Shown here: positions 45,134-53,670 of the stretch, piece by piece
Layout: every line of letters starts with the position of its first letter
Position numbering within the stretch: position 1 is the stretch's first letter
Origin: JAIQFL01 sp035501495
Lineage (GTDB): Bacteria > Acidobacteriota > Terriglobia > Bryobacterales > Bryobacteraceae
Reading direction: 5' to 3'
Length of the DNA stretch: 64,000 nt
Assembly (NCBI GenBank): GCA_035501495.1
Contig: DATJWB010000210.1
Span: 29,756-93,755, forward strand
The notes under the pieces: model-generated
Databases searched by the model: none
What the model was told of the DNA's origin: nothing
What the model saw: the letters and a program-made list of their open reading frames with translations, nothing else
Made by a program: the position numbers and the translations under genes

Positions 45134-45589
45134 ATGCGACTCACATGGTTAGCGGCGGCAATATTCTCCATGGCGCTGGGAGTGATTGCCACGGAAGATC
45201 CTTTCACGGGCAATTGGAGACTGAACCTGGCGAAGTCCAGCCTGCCGCCACCCTTGCCCCGATCCCAAACCGGCCGGATCGAGGTTCAAGGCGAGAGCAT
45301 CCAGATCCGAGAGGATGTTCTCTACGAGGACGGCAAAACATTGCACATCGCGGTGGACGCGAAGTTTGACGGAGAGTTTTACCCGGTGACGGGGACGCCT
45401 TTCGCAGACTCGGCCGCCTACCGCCGGCCGGACAGCCGCACTATTACGGGGATGGCGAAGAAAGACGGGCAGGTGGTGAGTGAAGAGACGGTTGTGTTGG
45501 CGCCGGACGGCCGGAGCATGACGGTAACGTACACCTCCAAACGCGAGGGCAAGCCAGCCACCAGCGTCGGGGTCTTTGACAAGGAATAA
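45134..45589 (+). CDS. Secreted lipocalin-like hypothetical protein
   Basis: The product has 151 residues from ATG 45134. The signal peptide LTWLAAAIFSMALGVIA is followed by DPFTGNWRLNLAKSS, the typical opening of a small acidobacterial secreted beta-barrel family. Repeated strands follow (IEVQGESIQIREDVLYEDG, FYPVTGTPFADSAAYRRPD, RTITGMAKKDGQVVSEETVV, MTVTYTSKREGK). The overall pattern of alternating strands suggests a lipocalin- or avidin-like barrel. The ligand is unknown. The frame is open far upstream, but only the signal peptide start is plausible. Confidence 0.68.
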   Translation: MRLTWLAAAIFSMALGVIATEDPFTGNWRLNLAKSSLPPPLPRSQTGRIEVQGESIQIREDVLYEDGKTLHIAVDAKFDGEFYPVTGTPFADSAAYRRPDSRTITGMAKKDGQVVSEETVVLAPDGRSMTVTYTSKREGKPATSVGVFDKE

Positions 45590-45690
45590 GGAATAAGGCG
45601 GGCGCAGATCGATTGCGGAAAGTCGAAAAAAGCGGTTCCAGTGACGCTGTTGGCGCTTCTCGCCGCTTCACGGCCTCCCTGGTCGAGGAT

Positions 45691-45742
45691 TGCGTTGTCT
45701 GGAAAACGGCGATAATGGAATTGACGCCAGGCGTTATCCGGC
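45691..45742 (+). repeat. Conserved upstream element, copy A
   Basis: About 52 bases here match 46043-46093 closely. The shared core includes ATAAT, GAATTG, GCCAG and ATCCGGC. Each copy lies just before a small coiled-coil gene and ends in a purine-rich ribosome site. Confidence 0.6.
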
Positions 45743-45758
45743 GAGAGGAAACCGCAGA

Positions 45759-45968
45759 ATGACCATCGACGAACGGCTCGAAGCCATTGGTATGCACCTG
45801 GAAGTGCTCACCAGGGTGCACCATGACTCCGAAAATCGGATACGGCAGGACATCGAAACCCTGATCGCTGCCGCCCGGCAGGACGGTGAAAACATTCGTG
45901 CGCTCGCGCGCATTGCCGAAATCCGCGAGCGCCGCCTGACGGCTCTGGAGGATGGCGACGAGTCCTAA
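45759..45968 (+). CDS. Small coiled-coil protein (first of a pair)
   Basis: The product has 69 residues from ATG 45759, preceded by GAGAGG. It is one charged amphipathic helix (IDERLEAIGMHLEVLTRVHH, RALARIAEIRERRLTALEDG) with heptad spacing. No signal peptide or enzyme motif is seen. The next gene is a paralogue in layout with a conserved upstream element, so the pair arose by tandem duplication. A role as an oligomerising partner is only a guess. Confidence 0.6.
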   Translation: MTIDERLEAIGMHLEVLTRVHHDSENRIRQDIETLIAAARQDGENIRALARIAEIRERRLTALEDGDES

Positions 45969-46042
45969 GCTCCCGTGCGGGTCCTCCCCGTCGAGCGGTT
46001 AGAAGCCGCGCCCCGACCACACTCTCAGGATCCATTCGGCTT

Positions 46043-46093
46043 TACGTTGTTTCGAAACAGCCATAATCGAATTGGAGCCAGACGCCATCCGGC
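46043..46093 (+). repeat. Conserved upstream element, copy B
   Basis: Second copy of the element at 45691-45742, about 80 % alike by eye, ending 11 bases before the GTG start at 46105. Confidence 0.6.
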
Positions 46094-46104
46094 AGGAGAG
46101 AACA

Positions 46105-46317
46105 GTGGCAAAAGCCGAAACCCTCAGTACTCGCGTGGCTCGCCTGGAGCGACTGCACGAAGACATCGCCCAAAAGCATGCCGAACTGGATGCCAAAGTG
46201 GCGATCCTCATTGATGCCCAGATCCAGACGCAAAAGCAGTTCCAGCAGACCGATGAGCACATCGACAAGCTGGTAAGCGCCATTGGCGAGTTGATCCGAA
46301 ACAGGAACGGAGGGTAA
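46105..46317 (+). CDS. Small coiled-coil protein (second of a pair)
   Basis: The product has 70 residues. GTG 46105 is preferred because AGGAGAG ends 4 bases upstream. The protein is a single long helix with regular heptads (LSTRVARLERLHEDIAQKHA, ILIDAQIQTQKQFQQTDEH, IDKLVSAIGELIRNRNGG), like many short acidobacterial and cyanobacterial coiled-coil ORFs. It is similar in size and position to the 45759 gene, but the sequences differ enough that they are old duplicates or share only the regulatory element. Confidence 0.6.
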   Translation: MAKAETLSTRVARLERLHEDIAQKHAELDAKVAILIDAQIQTQKQFQQTDEHIDKLVSAIGELIRNRNGG

Positions 46318-46525
46318 TGTTCCTCCTTGCACGTCAGAATGTAGCCTTTAAGCCGCCTGTTATCTCTGACAACTTCTACTAACCACGGGCTAGTACTTTC
46401 ATACCGCGCGGCGTTTTCAATCTCATAACCAAGTTGGTATTGCCGCCGCGGGGCCGCAGGCCCTACCATTCTCACTGTACCTGCTGAGTTGGTCCTGCAA
46501 CTCAAACCACGGAGGATGATTGACC

Positions 46526-46771
46526 ATGATAGGGCCCCAGGCGAACACGACGGCCAAAACCAGGAGGCACGTCTCCTGCCGCGTACGCGACAGGATCATC
46601 CTGGCCTTCCTGCTGGCTGTTAACGAGAGCAACAACGCCGCCCTCGAGCTGGAAACCGCAACCAGCGACAAAGAGCGCGCCCGGGCACTCGAGACCAAGG
46701 AGAACGCTACGGACTATTCCCATCACTTGCGAATACGGGTTCTCCATCACTGCCTCGATCACGGCTGTTAA
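46526..46771 (+). CDS. Small hypothetical protein
   Basis: This 81-residue frame starts at ATG 46526 with GGAGG about 10 bases upstream. The middle (RDRIILAFLLAVNESNNAAL, ELETATSDKERARALETKEN) looks like a helix rich in charged residues; the ends are not distinctive. It sits between the coiled-coil pair and the second terminator-like repeat, which would serve as its terminator. I recognise no family and hold the call loosely. Confidence 0.35.
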   Translation: MIGPQANTTAKTRRHVSCRVRDRIILAFLLAVNESNNAALELETATSDKERARALETKENATDYSHHLRIRVLHHCLDHGC

Positions 46772-46780
46772 ACACCCACG

Positions 46781-46870
46781 GGCCGCAGGAACGCAAGACC
46801 CTCTCCGGCGGCCTTTTTTTCATCCGCCATTCCTGTCCATCCCCGCGCATCTCCGCGGCGTGCCAGAGGG
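46781..46870. repeat. Terminator-bearing repeat, copy 2
   Basis: Second copy of the element at 44769-44861. GGCCGC and GCGGCC pair across about 20 bases, and TTTTTTT follows (46814-46820), which supports a Rho-independent terminator for the small gene upstream. Confidence 0.6.
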
Positions 46871-46902
46871 CGCTCGCATGCACGGTGCTACACTGATCGA
46901 TA

Positions 46903-47688
46903 ATGCCCTACAGCCAGATCCTCTTCGCAGTGGATGGCCAAGGAATCGCTCGAATCACGGTCAACCGCCCGGAGAAGCTGAACGCGCTTTCGGCCGCCCT
47001 GGTGGCGGAACTGCGAGACGCGTTCGAGCAGGTGGGCCGCGACGCTTCCGTGCGGGCTGCGATTCTCACCGGATCGGGTGAGAAGGCTTTCGTCGCCGGC
47101 GCCGACATCAAAGAACTCTCCCTGCTCTCGCCTGTGGATGCCCGCGAATACGCCTCGAGAGGCCAGCAAACCTTTCGTCTGCTCGAAACCCTGGGCAAGC
47201 CGACCGTCGCCGCGATCAACGGCTTTGCCTTGGGTGGTGGGTTGGAACTGGCGATGGCGTGTACCGTGCGTTTCGCCTCGGAGAATGCGAAGCTCGGACA
47301 GCCGGAAGTCAAACTGGGGATCATTCCCGGCTATGGAGGCACGCAGCGGCTGCCGCGCCTGGTGGGACGCGGGCTGGCTCTCGAACTTCTGCTATCGGGC
47401 GAACCGATTTCCGCCGCCGAAGCGCATCGAATCGGCCTGGTCAATGCGGTTGTGCCGCAGTCCGAGTTGCTGGACCGCAGCCGCGCCTGGCTCCTCAAGG
47501 TCCTGGCCAACGGACCGCTGGCGCTCGGCCTGGTGCTCGAGTCCGTGGATGTCGGGCTGGATGCCGGCCTCGATGCGGGATTGCGATTCGAGGCCGCGGC
47601 CTTCGGAATGACCGCCGCCACCGAGGACGGGCGGGAAGGCACGCGCGCCTTCCTGGAAAAGCGAAGCCCGGCCTTCGCGGGGAAATAG
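46903..47688 (+). CDS. Enoyl-CoA hydratase/isomerase family protein
   Basis: The product of 261 residues is a crotonase-fold enzyme. ARITVNRPEKLNALSAAL is the start of the fold. The oxyanion-hole segments are KAFVAGADIKEL and NGFALGGGLELAMACTVRFA, with the first catalytic Glu in GQPEVKLGIIPGYGGTQRLP and its neighbours. AEAHRIGLVNAVVP closes the family pattern. Crotonases of this type hydrate 2-enoyl-CoA in beta-oxidation or polyhydroxyalkanoate routes. It lies 3 bases before ribH, so is co-transcribed with the riboflavin and nusB genes, which is an unusual pairing. Confidence 0.9.
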   Translation: MPYSQILFAVDGQGIARITVNRPEKLNALSAALVAELRDAFEQVGRDASVRAAILTGSGEKAFVAGADIKELSLLSPVDAREYASRGQQTFRLLETLGKPTVAAINGFALGGGLELAMACTVRFASENAKLGQPEVKLGIIPGYGGTQRLPRLVGRGLALELLLSGEPISAAEAHRIGLVNAVVPQSELLDRSRAWLLKVLANGPLALGLVLESVDVGLDAGLDAGLRFEAAAFGMTAATEDGREGTRAFLEKRSPAFAGK

Positions 47689-47691
47689 GAT

Positions 47692-48168
47692 ATGTCGAGA
47701 GTGTTTGAAGGTCAACTGTCCGCCAAAGGACTGCGCTTCGCGGTGATCGTCAGCCGGTTCAACAGTTTTATCACCGAGCGCCTGTTCAACGGTGCCATGG
47801 ACGCCTTGACGCGCACGGGCGCCGACCCCGACCTGATCGACGTTATCAAGGTTCCGGGGTCCTGGGAGGTGCCGGTGGTTGCCGGCGAAGTCGCCCGCCA
47901 GCATCGCTACGATGCCGTGATCTGTCTGAGCGCCGTCATTCGGGGCGAAACGCCGCATTTCGATTACGTGGCAGCGGAGGCCGCCAAGGGCATCGCTCAC
48001 GTCGCCGCCGAAACCGGGGTTCCGGTGGCCTTCGGAGTGCTTACCACCAACACTTTGGAGCAGGCCATCGATCGTGCAGGCACCAAGGGCGGTAACAAAG
48101 GATTCGATGCCGCCATGACCGCGATCGAAATGGCCAATCTCTTACGAGTGCTCCGTCAGGCCCCTTAA
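47692..48168 (+). CDS. ribH: 6,7-dimethyl-8-ribityllumazine synthase
   Basis: The product of 158 residues is the penultimate enzyme of riboflavin synthesis. FAVIVSRFNSFITERLFNGA is the N-terminal substrate-binding block, VPGSWEVPVVAGEVARQHRY the second, and LSAVIRGETPHFDYVAAEAA carries the catalytic His region. TTNTLEQAIDRAGTKGGNKG binds phosphate at the subunit interface. Family members assemble as pentamers or 60-subunit capsids. It ends directly before nusB, a widespread ribH-nusB pairing. Confidence 0.95.
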   Translation: MSRVFEGQLSAKGLRFAVIVSRFNSFITERLFNGAMDALTRTGADPDLIDVIKVPGSWEVPVVAGEVARQHRYDAVICLSAVIRGETPHFDYVAAEAAKGIAHVAAETGVPVAFGVLTTNTLEQAIDRAGTKGGNKGFDAAMTAIEMANLLRVLRQAP

Positions 48169-48621
48169 ATGTCCTCCAGACGCAGGTCGAGGCAGCGAGC
48201 CCTCCAGATCCTCTTCTTTTGGGACGTCCGCAGGCAGCCCGTGGCGGAAACGGTGGATGCCTACTACGACACGCTCTATTCCGAGGAGCACCCGGAGCGC
48301 GAACCGTTCGTTTCCGACCTGGTACGAGGCACCGTCGAACACATCAGCGAGGTGGACGAGCAGATCGCCAGGCATGCCGAGCACTGGCGCCTGGAGCGGA
48401 TGCCCGCCGTGGACCGCAACATCCTGCGCCTGGCGGTCTACGAGATGATTTACGCGGGAACTCCCGCCGCCGTCACCATTGACGAAGCCCTGGAATTGGC
48501 CCGCAAGTTCTCGAACGAAGAGTCCGTCCAATTCGTGAACGGGGTTCTGGACGCCATCCACCGGGGGCTGTCCCTGCACGCCGGCGCCGGTCCGGCTCCC
48601 GGTGGTACCGGGGACCAGTAG
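48169..48621 (+). CDS. nusB: Transcription antitermination factor NusB
   Basis: The product of 150 residues binds boxA RNA together with NusE (S10) to keep rRNA transcription going. RRRSRQRALQILFFWDV is the typical start, followed by VRGTVEHISEVDEQIARHAE, RLERMPAVDRNILRLAVYEM and PAAVTIDEALELARKFSNEE with VQFVNGVLDAI, all standard NusB helices. It begins the base after the ribH stop codon. A 7-bp hairpin spans its stop. Confidence 0.95.
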   Translation: MSSRRRSRQRALQILFFWDVRRQPVAETVDAYYDTLYSEEHPEREPFVSDLVRGTVEHISEVDEQIARHAEHWRLERMPAVDRNILRLAVYEMIYAGTPAAVTIDEALELARKFSNEESVQFVNGVLDAIHRGLSLHAGAGPAPGGTGDQ

Positions 48622-48633
48622 CCCGTCCGGTAC
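48605..48633 (+). terminator. Possible terminator at the nusB stop
   Basis: GTACCGG and CCGGTAC form a 7-bp stem with a 15-base loop that contains the nusB stop codon; GGCTCTTTTCC follows. The short T-run makes it a weak Rho-independent candidate. Confidence 0.35.
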
Positions 48634-48717
48634 GGCTCTTTTCCGTAGCCAATTCTCGGGCTCCAGCGTCTAAACACCCAGGTAGGGTATACTTTGCGAA
48701 ATAAGGACGGTTTTGGA

Positions 48718-50343
48718 ATGGCCCATCGGAGGCGCTACCTTCTTTTCTTGCCCCTGACTGTACTGATCTTTGCTTTTTTGGGTGGTTTTCTTGTTCCCCG
48801 GGTACAACTGGCCGCCGCCACGGCCGACCCGGGTCTGGAAGCGGAGTCCCCGGCCATTTCCTACGACCGCAACCTGGAAGTCGTCGCCAAGGTCTATTCG
48901 CTGGTCGAACAGAATTTTGCCGAACCGGTAAGCGCGGATAAGGCCATCTACAAGGGCGCCATCCCGGGCATGCTGCGGACCCTGGATCCGCACTCCAACT
49001 TCTTCGATCCGAAGGACTACCGTGCGCTGATGGAGGAGCAGAAGGGCACCTATTTCGGGGTTGGCATGCAGGTGGCCTCCCGCAACGGGAAGACGGTGGT
49101 GATCGCACCGTTTCCGGGCTCCCCCGCTTACAAGGCAGGGCTGCGTCCGGGCGACATCATTATCGCGGTGAACGACAAGTCCACCGAGAACCTGAATACC
49201 ACCGAGGTGGCCGACATTCTCAAAGGGCCCCGCGGGACCCCGGCGAAGATCGTGGTTTCGCGGGAGGGTGCGCCCGATTACCTGACGTTTGCGGTGGTGC
49301 GCGATGAAATCAACCGCAAGAGCGTGCCGGACGGCTTCTGGGTAAAGCCGGGCATCGCTTATATCAAGATCCTTCAGTTCGGCGAAACCACCGGCAACGA
49401 GTTGGACGAGAACCTGCGGCGCCTCGGTGAGAACAATATCAAGGGATTGGTGCTGGACTTGCGGAATAACCCGGGAGGATTGTTGAATACCGGGGTTGCC
49501 GTGGCCGACCATTTCCTGCAGAAGGGTCAATTGATCGTCTCACACCGTGGCCGTGCTTCCTCCGAGCATCCCTACTTCGCCCGGAACGGGAACCACGGGC
49601 ACGACTACCCGATCGTGGTGCTGGTAGACCGTAACTCGGCGTCCGCCGCCGAAATCGTTTCCGGAGCCCTGCAGGATCACGACCGGGCATGGATTCTGGG
49701 CGAAACCACGTTCGGTAAAGGACTGGTCCAGGTAGTGATGCCGATGCGGGACGGGACCGCCCTGGCGCTGACGACCGCGCATTTTTACACTCCCAGCGGG
49801 CGCCTGATTCAGCGCGATTACGCCAATAAATCGTTCTACGATTACTACTTCCACAAGGACGAGAACGCCCGCAACATGATGGACGTGAAGATGACGGACA
49901 GCGGGCGGACGGTCTACGGCGGCGGCGGCATCACGCCCGACGAGAAGTACGTCCCTCCGAAGCTTGACCCGCTCGAAGTTTCGCTGCTGCGCAGTGGCTT
50001 CTTCAGCTTCACGCGGAAATACTTCAATACCCACGCCGCGGCGCTCCCCAAGGGCTGGATGCCCGACCGTACGGTGATCTCCGAGCTGCACGACTACCTG
50101 AAGCAGAGCGGCACGAAGTTCACCGAAGTCCAGTTCACCCAGGACCACGATTGGATCAAGCGGTACCTGGCGAAGGAGATGTACACCTACGCCTTTAATG
50201 TGGACGAGAGCGACCGCGTCTTCGCCCAGACGGATCCCGAGGTGGAGCGGGCCATCGAGGCGATGCCCAAGGCGACTACCCTGCTGCAGAGCGCCAAAAA
50301 GGTGATCGTGCAGCGCATGTCCCCCACCGTTGGCGGGCGCTAA
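48718..50343 (+). CDS. ctpA: S41 carboxy-terminal processing protease
   Basis: The product has 541 residues from ATG 48718. A membrane anchor or signal (YLLFLPLTVLIFAFLGGFLV) precedes the N-terminal helical part (TLDPHSNFFDPKDYRALMEE). The PDZ domain is near 110-190 (SPAYKAGLRPGDIIIAVNDK). The protease domain carries NSASAAEIVSGALQDH with Ser near 309 and TFGKGLVQ with Lys near 334, the 25-residue Ser/Lys spacing of this family. A C-terminal extension of about 160 residues follows. It cleaves C-termini of periplasmic substrates. The upstream TTG at 48694 is in frame but would disturb the signal. The symbol is by family, not by orthology test. Confidence 0.92.
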   Translation: MAHRRRYLLFLPLTVLIFAFLGGFLVPRVQLAAATADPGLEAESPAISYDRNLEVVAKVYSLVEQNFAEPVSADKAIYKGAIPGMLRTLDPHSNFFDPKDYRALMEEQKGTYFGVGMQVASRNGKTVVIAPFPGSPAYKAGLRPGDIIIAVNDKSTENLNTTEVADILKGPRGTPAKIVVSREGAPDYLTFAVVRDEINRKSVPDGFWVKPGIAYIKILQFGETTGNELDENLRRLGENNIKGLVLDLRNNPGGLLNTGVAVADHFLQKGQLIVSHRGRASSEHPYFARNGNHGHDYPIVVLVDRNSASAAEIVSGALQDHDRAWILGETTFGKGLVQVVMPMRDGTALALTTAHFYTPSGRLIQRDYANKSFYDYYFHKDENARNMMDVKMTDSGRTVYGGGGITPDEKYVPPKLDPLEVSLLRSGFFSFTRKYFNTHAAALPKGWMPDRTVISELHDYLKQSGTKFTEVQFTQDHDWIKRYLAKEMYTYAFNVDESDRVFAQTDPEVERAIEAMPKATTLLQSAKKVIVQRMSPTVGGR

Positions 50344-50497
50344 GTGATTGCGGGGCACGCTGCATGAAAGTGACTCTGCAAGAGCGCTCGGGCGCGCTCG
50401 CCCCTCAACAACTCCCGGGACTGCGGCCGTTTCGCGCTAGACTGAAAGCCAGCCGTGGCGTACGGATTCTATCGTCTGCAGTTTCTGCACATTTCCG

Positions 50498-50731
50498 ACC
50501 TTCGTCGAAGGCCGCGCGATCGAGTGGGCGGAAGGCTATTTTCGAGACGCGTACCGCAGTGCGCCACCCGCGGCTCGCGAGGCCCTCGGCCGCCTGATTG
50601 CCGGTGAGGCCCTCACGGGCCTGCCGCCTCTTGCTCGCCGTTGGCTCAACCGACGCTACCTCCTCACCACCGACGGCCGTCTCGCCGTTCCCCTCCTCAG
50701 CTCCTGGATCGAGCACCACGCGCTGGTCTGA
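50498..50731 (+). pseudogene. Orphan protein-coding remnant, C-terminal piece
   Basis: In the 448 bases between the protease and sigma-factor genes one frame reads like a real protein end: TFVEGRAIEWAEGYFRDAYR, then EALGRLIAGEALTGLPPLA, RRWLNRRYLLTTDGRLAVPL and LSSWIEHHALV. No start codon lies in this frame and no matching N-terminus is seen upstream. It resembles the winged-helix tail of STAND-type regulators, but that is a weak likeness. I treat it as the tail of a deleted gene. Confidence 0.35.
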
Positions 50732-50791
50732 GTCGTCTGAAAACGACCCATCCGCGCGGCGATTCCCGTATCATGGTCTTCAGGCCGCGCC

Positions 50792-51385
50792 ATGCTTTCG
50801 CCCACCACCACGTTCGACCTGCTCGAGCAGGCCCGGAATGGCGACCAGCAGGCACTCTCGCGGGCATTCGAGAAGCATCGCCGCCGCCTGGCGGTCCTGG
50901 TGCACTTCAAGCTGGGCGCCAGGGCGCGCGAATTCGGCGACGCCGAAGACGTGGTGCAGGAGACGTGCCTGCGCGCATTCCGGGATATCGCGCAGTTCTC
51001 CTACCGGTCGCCGGGCAGTTTTTTCCGCTGGCTGTCCGCGATAGCCGATCACGTGATCGCCGACCGCGTCCGCTACCGGAACCGTGAGTGCCGCGCCGGC
51101 GAGGAAGTCCGGTTCCGCTCCGAAACCAACCCGTTGGGTCCCGACCCGGCCGACAGCCAAACGCCCAGCCGCCTGTTCGCGCAGCAGCAGGCCGTCCAGC
51201 GGCTGCTCGATCGGCTGGACGCGCTGCCTGAAGATTACCGCAACGCGATCCTGATGGCGAAGATCGAGCGCCTTTCCACCGCCGAGATGGCCGAGCGCCT
51301 GGGGAAATCGCGGGAGGGCGTGGCGTTGCTGGTATATCGTGCCGTGAAGCGCTTCCGCGAGCTTTCCGACGCGTCGGAGGCGTGA
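50792..51385 (+). CDS. ECF-type RNA polymerase sigma factor linked to a kinase
   Basis: The product has 197 residues. Region 2 is FGDAEDVVQETCLRAFRDIA and following residues (FRWLSAIADHVIADRVR). Region 4 is LLDRLDALPEDYRNAILMAK with the helix-turn-helix STAEMAERLGKSREGVALLV. The proteins between are a short linker. No anti-sigma gene follows; instead the stop overlaps the start of a Ser/Thr kinase (ATGA at 51382). Kinase-linked ECF groups are known in Planctomycetes and Acidobacteria and are thought to be controlled by phosphorylation. Confidence 0.88.
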   Translation: MLSPTTTFDLLEQARNGDQQALSRAFEKHRRRLAVLVHFKLGARAREFGDAEDVVQETCLRAFRDIAQFSYRSPGSFFRWLSAIADHVIADRVRYRNRECRAGEEVRFRSETNPLGPDPADSQTPSRLFAQQQAVQRLLDRLDALPEDYRNAILMAKIERLSTAEMAERLGKSREGVALLVYRAVKRFRELSDASEA

Positions 51386-53670
51386 TGGAGGACGACCGCG
51401 AGCAGAGCCTCGCCGACGCCCTGGCCGACCTGCTCGACCGCCGCGCCGCTGGCGCCACCGCCCATGCGCCCGAACTGGCCGCGGAGATGGCCGCGCTGTC
51501 CGAGATCGATGGTGTTCTGGAGCCTGCGCCGCCGCTGCCGGCGCGCCTCTCGGGCCACCGCATTCTCAACGAGATCGGCGCTGGAGGAATGGGCCGCGTC
51601 CTGCTTGCCGTGGACGAAGCGCTGAACCGCAAGGTGGCCATCAAGACGCTGGCCCCGCGATACGCGGGTGACCCGGAGCTGCGAGCCCGGTTCATGGACG
51701 AAGCGCGCGCCATGGCTCGGGTGAACCATCCTCGCGTGGCGCGGATCTACAGCCTCGGGCCCGCCGAAGAACCTCCGCACTTCGTAATGGAGTATCTGTC
51801 CGGCACTCCCCTGACCGCCGCGGCGGCCCGGCTGGATTTGCGCGGGAAGGCGGAATTGATGGTGAAAGTCGCGCTCGCCGTTCAGTTCCTCCATGACGAC
51901 GGCATTGTCCACAGGGATCTCAAGCCGGGCAATATCCTGGTGGATGCGGAGCTGGAGCCCAAGCTCCTGGATTTCGGACTGGCGCTCGATCTCTCCAGTC
52001 CCGAACACCGCGACGCCTGGCAGCGAGTAGCGGGAACTCCGGAGTACCTGTCGCCCGAACAGGCAGCCGGCCTGCCCCTGGATGCCCGCAGCGACGTTTT
52101 CGCGCTGGGCGCCATCCTCTACGAACTGCTTACCGGCGCGCCGCCCTTCCACGCCGATTCCGTCTCCGGCCTGCTGCGCGCGATCCGCGAAGACGAGCCC
52201 ATGCTGCCGCGCCGCCGCGCTCCCGCGGTGCCCCGCGATCTGCAGAACATCTGCCTCAAGGCCCTCGAAAAAGATCCCGCCGCGCGCTACGCCTCGGCTC
52301 GCGAAATGGCCGGCGACCTGGACCGCTTTCTGGCCGGCGAAGCGGTTCTGGCCGAGCCGGCGGCCTACGGCCGGCTGATTGCCGCCAAGGTTGGGGAGCA
52401 CTTGCGCGACCTGGAAAGCTGGCGCCACGACCAGATCGTCTCGGAGGCCGAGTACGATGCCATCCGCAAACGCTACGGCCGTCTGATCGAGCGCGAAGAT
52501 GCCTGGATCATGGAGGCGCGCCGCCTCACGCTTCCCCAAGTGACGCTGTATCTGGGTGCCTGGGTGCTGGCGGCCGGGGCGGCGTTGCTGACCTTCTTCT
52601 CTTACCCGCGGCTCTCGGGGGCGCCCGCGATTGCCGCCGCGTGGGCCAGCGCGATTCCCAGCGCCTGGCTGGGGATTCGCAGCTGGAACCGCGGCAATCC
52701 GCGCGTCGCCATCGCGTTCCTGCTGGCCCTGTGCCTGGTGATGCCGATCGCGGTGCTGGAGACCGCGCAGGAAGCTCACCTCTTCACGGCATTCACGCGA
52801 GGCCAACTGGAGCTGGAATTGTTCCACCGCCTGGATCTCTCGAAGCCGGCCACCAACCAGCAGGTGTGGTGGGCCTTGCTGGCTGCCCTGCCGGTCTGCT
52901 GGCGGCTGCGCCGCTTCACCCGCGCCCCGGTATTCTCGCTGATGTTCGCTACCTACGGGGCGCTGCTGTGCCTTGCCACGCTGCTGCGGACAGGCATGCT
53001 CGACTGGCTCGATCATGACCCCGGCCGCTTCTACTTCCACCTGCTTCCCTGCGCGCTGCTATTCCTGGCGGCGGGCTACACGTTCGAACGCCGGCGCCTG
53101 CCCGACGACTCGCGGTATTTCTACCCGTTCGCGGTCGTCTTCACCTGGGCTGCGTTGAGCGGCGTGGCGGCTTTCCACGAGCCGTACGCCCAGTGGCTGA
53201 AGTCGGTGGCGCCCTGGACGCGCGGCCAGCAGGAGTACCTGTTCGTCGGAAACGCCGCGATCTACTTCGCGCTCGACCGGCTTTCGCGCCTGCAATCCTC
53301 CCCGCAACTGCGGATCGTGGGGCACGCTTTCCGGTTCGTGATCCCCGGCCACGTCATGACCTCGCTACTGCTGCTGGGTCTGAATGCGGAATCGCACGCC
53401 GAGGCCCTGGCCTTCGAGTGGCTGCTTCCGGCGGTTGCCTGTGTCTTCGTTTTTGGCAGCATTCCACGCCAGATGAAAAACTTCCTGGCGAGTGGCCTGC
53501 TGTTCTTCGCGGCCGGCGTGTATCGCCTGGAGCGGCAGGAGTACCCCGGCCGCGCCTTCTGGCCGATCCTGCTGCTTTCCTGCGGAATGGCTCTGATGCT
53601 GATCGCCAGCAACTACGCTCCCCTGAAGATGACACTGGCGCGCGGCTGGAAGCGCGTCCGCGGGCGGTAA
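51382..53670 (+). CDS. Ser/Thr protein kinase with polytopic membrane tail
   Basis: The product has 762 residues. The Hanks-type kinase domain spans about 50-330: ILNEIGAGGMGRVLLAVDEA, VAIKTLAP (Lys), IVHRDLKPGNILVDAEL, LLDFGLALDL, and GTPEYLSPEQAAGLPLDARS. After a coiled stretch (about 340-385) come some ten hydrophobic segments to the end (for example LTLPQVTLYLGAWVLAAG, AFLLALCLVMPIAVLE), a layout like DUF2157-type membrane domains. There is no PASTA or sensor domain outside. Overlap with the sigma gene suggests that the kinase modifies or senses for it. The membrane part may detect envelope state. Confidence 0.9.
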   Translation: MMEDDREQSLADALADLLDRRAAGATAHAPELAAEMAALSEIDGVLEPAPPLPARLSGHRILNEIGAGGMGRVLLAVDEALNRKVAIKTLAPRYAGDPELRARFMDEARAMARVNHPRVARIYSLGPAEEPPHFVMEYLSGTPLTAAAARLDLRGKAELMVKVALAVQFLHDDGIVHRDLKPGNILVDAELEPKLLDFGLALDLSSPEHRDAWQRVAGTPEYLSPEQAAGLPLDARSDVFALGAILYELLTGAPPFHADSVSGLLRAIREDEPMLPRRRAPAVPRDLQNICLKALEKDPAARYASAREMAGDLDRFLAGEAVLAEPAAYGRLIAAKVGEHLRDLESWRHDQIVSEAEYDAIRKRYGRLIEREDAWIMEARRLTLPQVTLYLGAWVLAAGAALLTFFSYPRLSGAPAIAAAWASAIPSAWLGIRSWNRGNPRVAIAFLLALCLVMPIAVLETAQEAHLFTAFTRGQLELELFHRLDLSKPATNQQVWWALLAALPVCWRLRRFTRAPVFSLMFATYGALLCLATLLRTGMLDWLDHDPGRFYFHLLPCALLFLAAGYTFERRRLPDDSRYFYPFAVVFTWAALSGVAAFHEPYAQWLKSVAPWTRGQQEYLFVGNAAIYFALDRLSRLQSSPQLRIVGHAFRFVIPGHVMTSLLLLGLNAESHAEALAFEWLLPAVACVFVFGSIPRQMKNFLASGLLFFAAGVYRLERQEYPGRAFWPILLLSCGMALMLIASNYAPLKMTLARGWKRVRGR

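Noticed and set aside
46318..46505. Minus-strand frame with protein-like text (YQLGYEIENAARYESTSPW)
   Set aside because: It is short, and its continuation is the antisense of the coiled-coil gene. Without a start, stop context or known family I could not support it as a gene.
51235..53040. Long minus-strand open frame of 601 codons
   Set aside because: It is antisense to the clear sigma-factor and kinase genes and has no recognisable domain.
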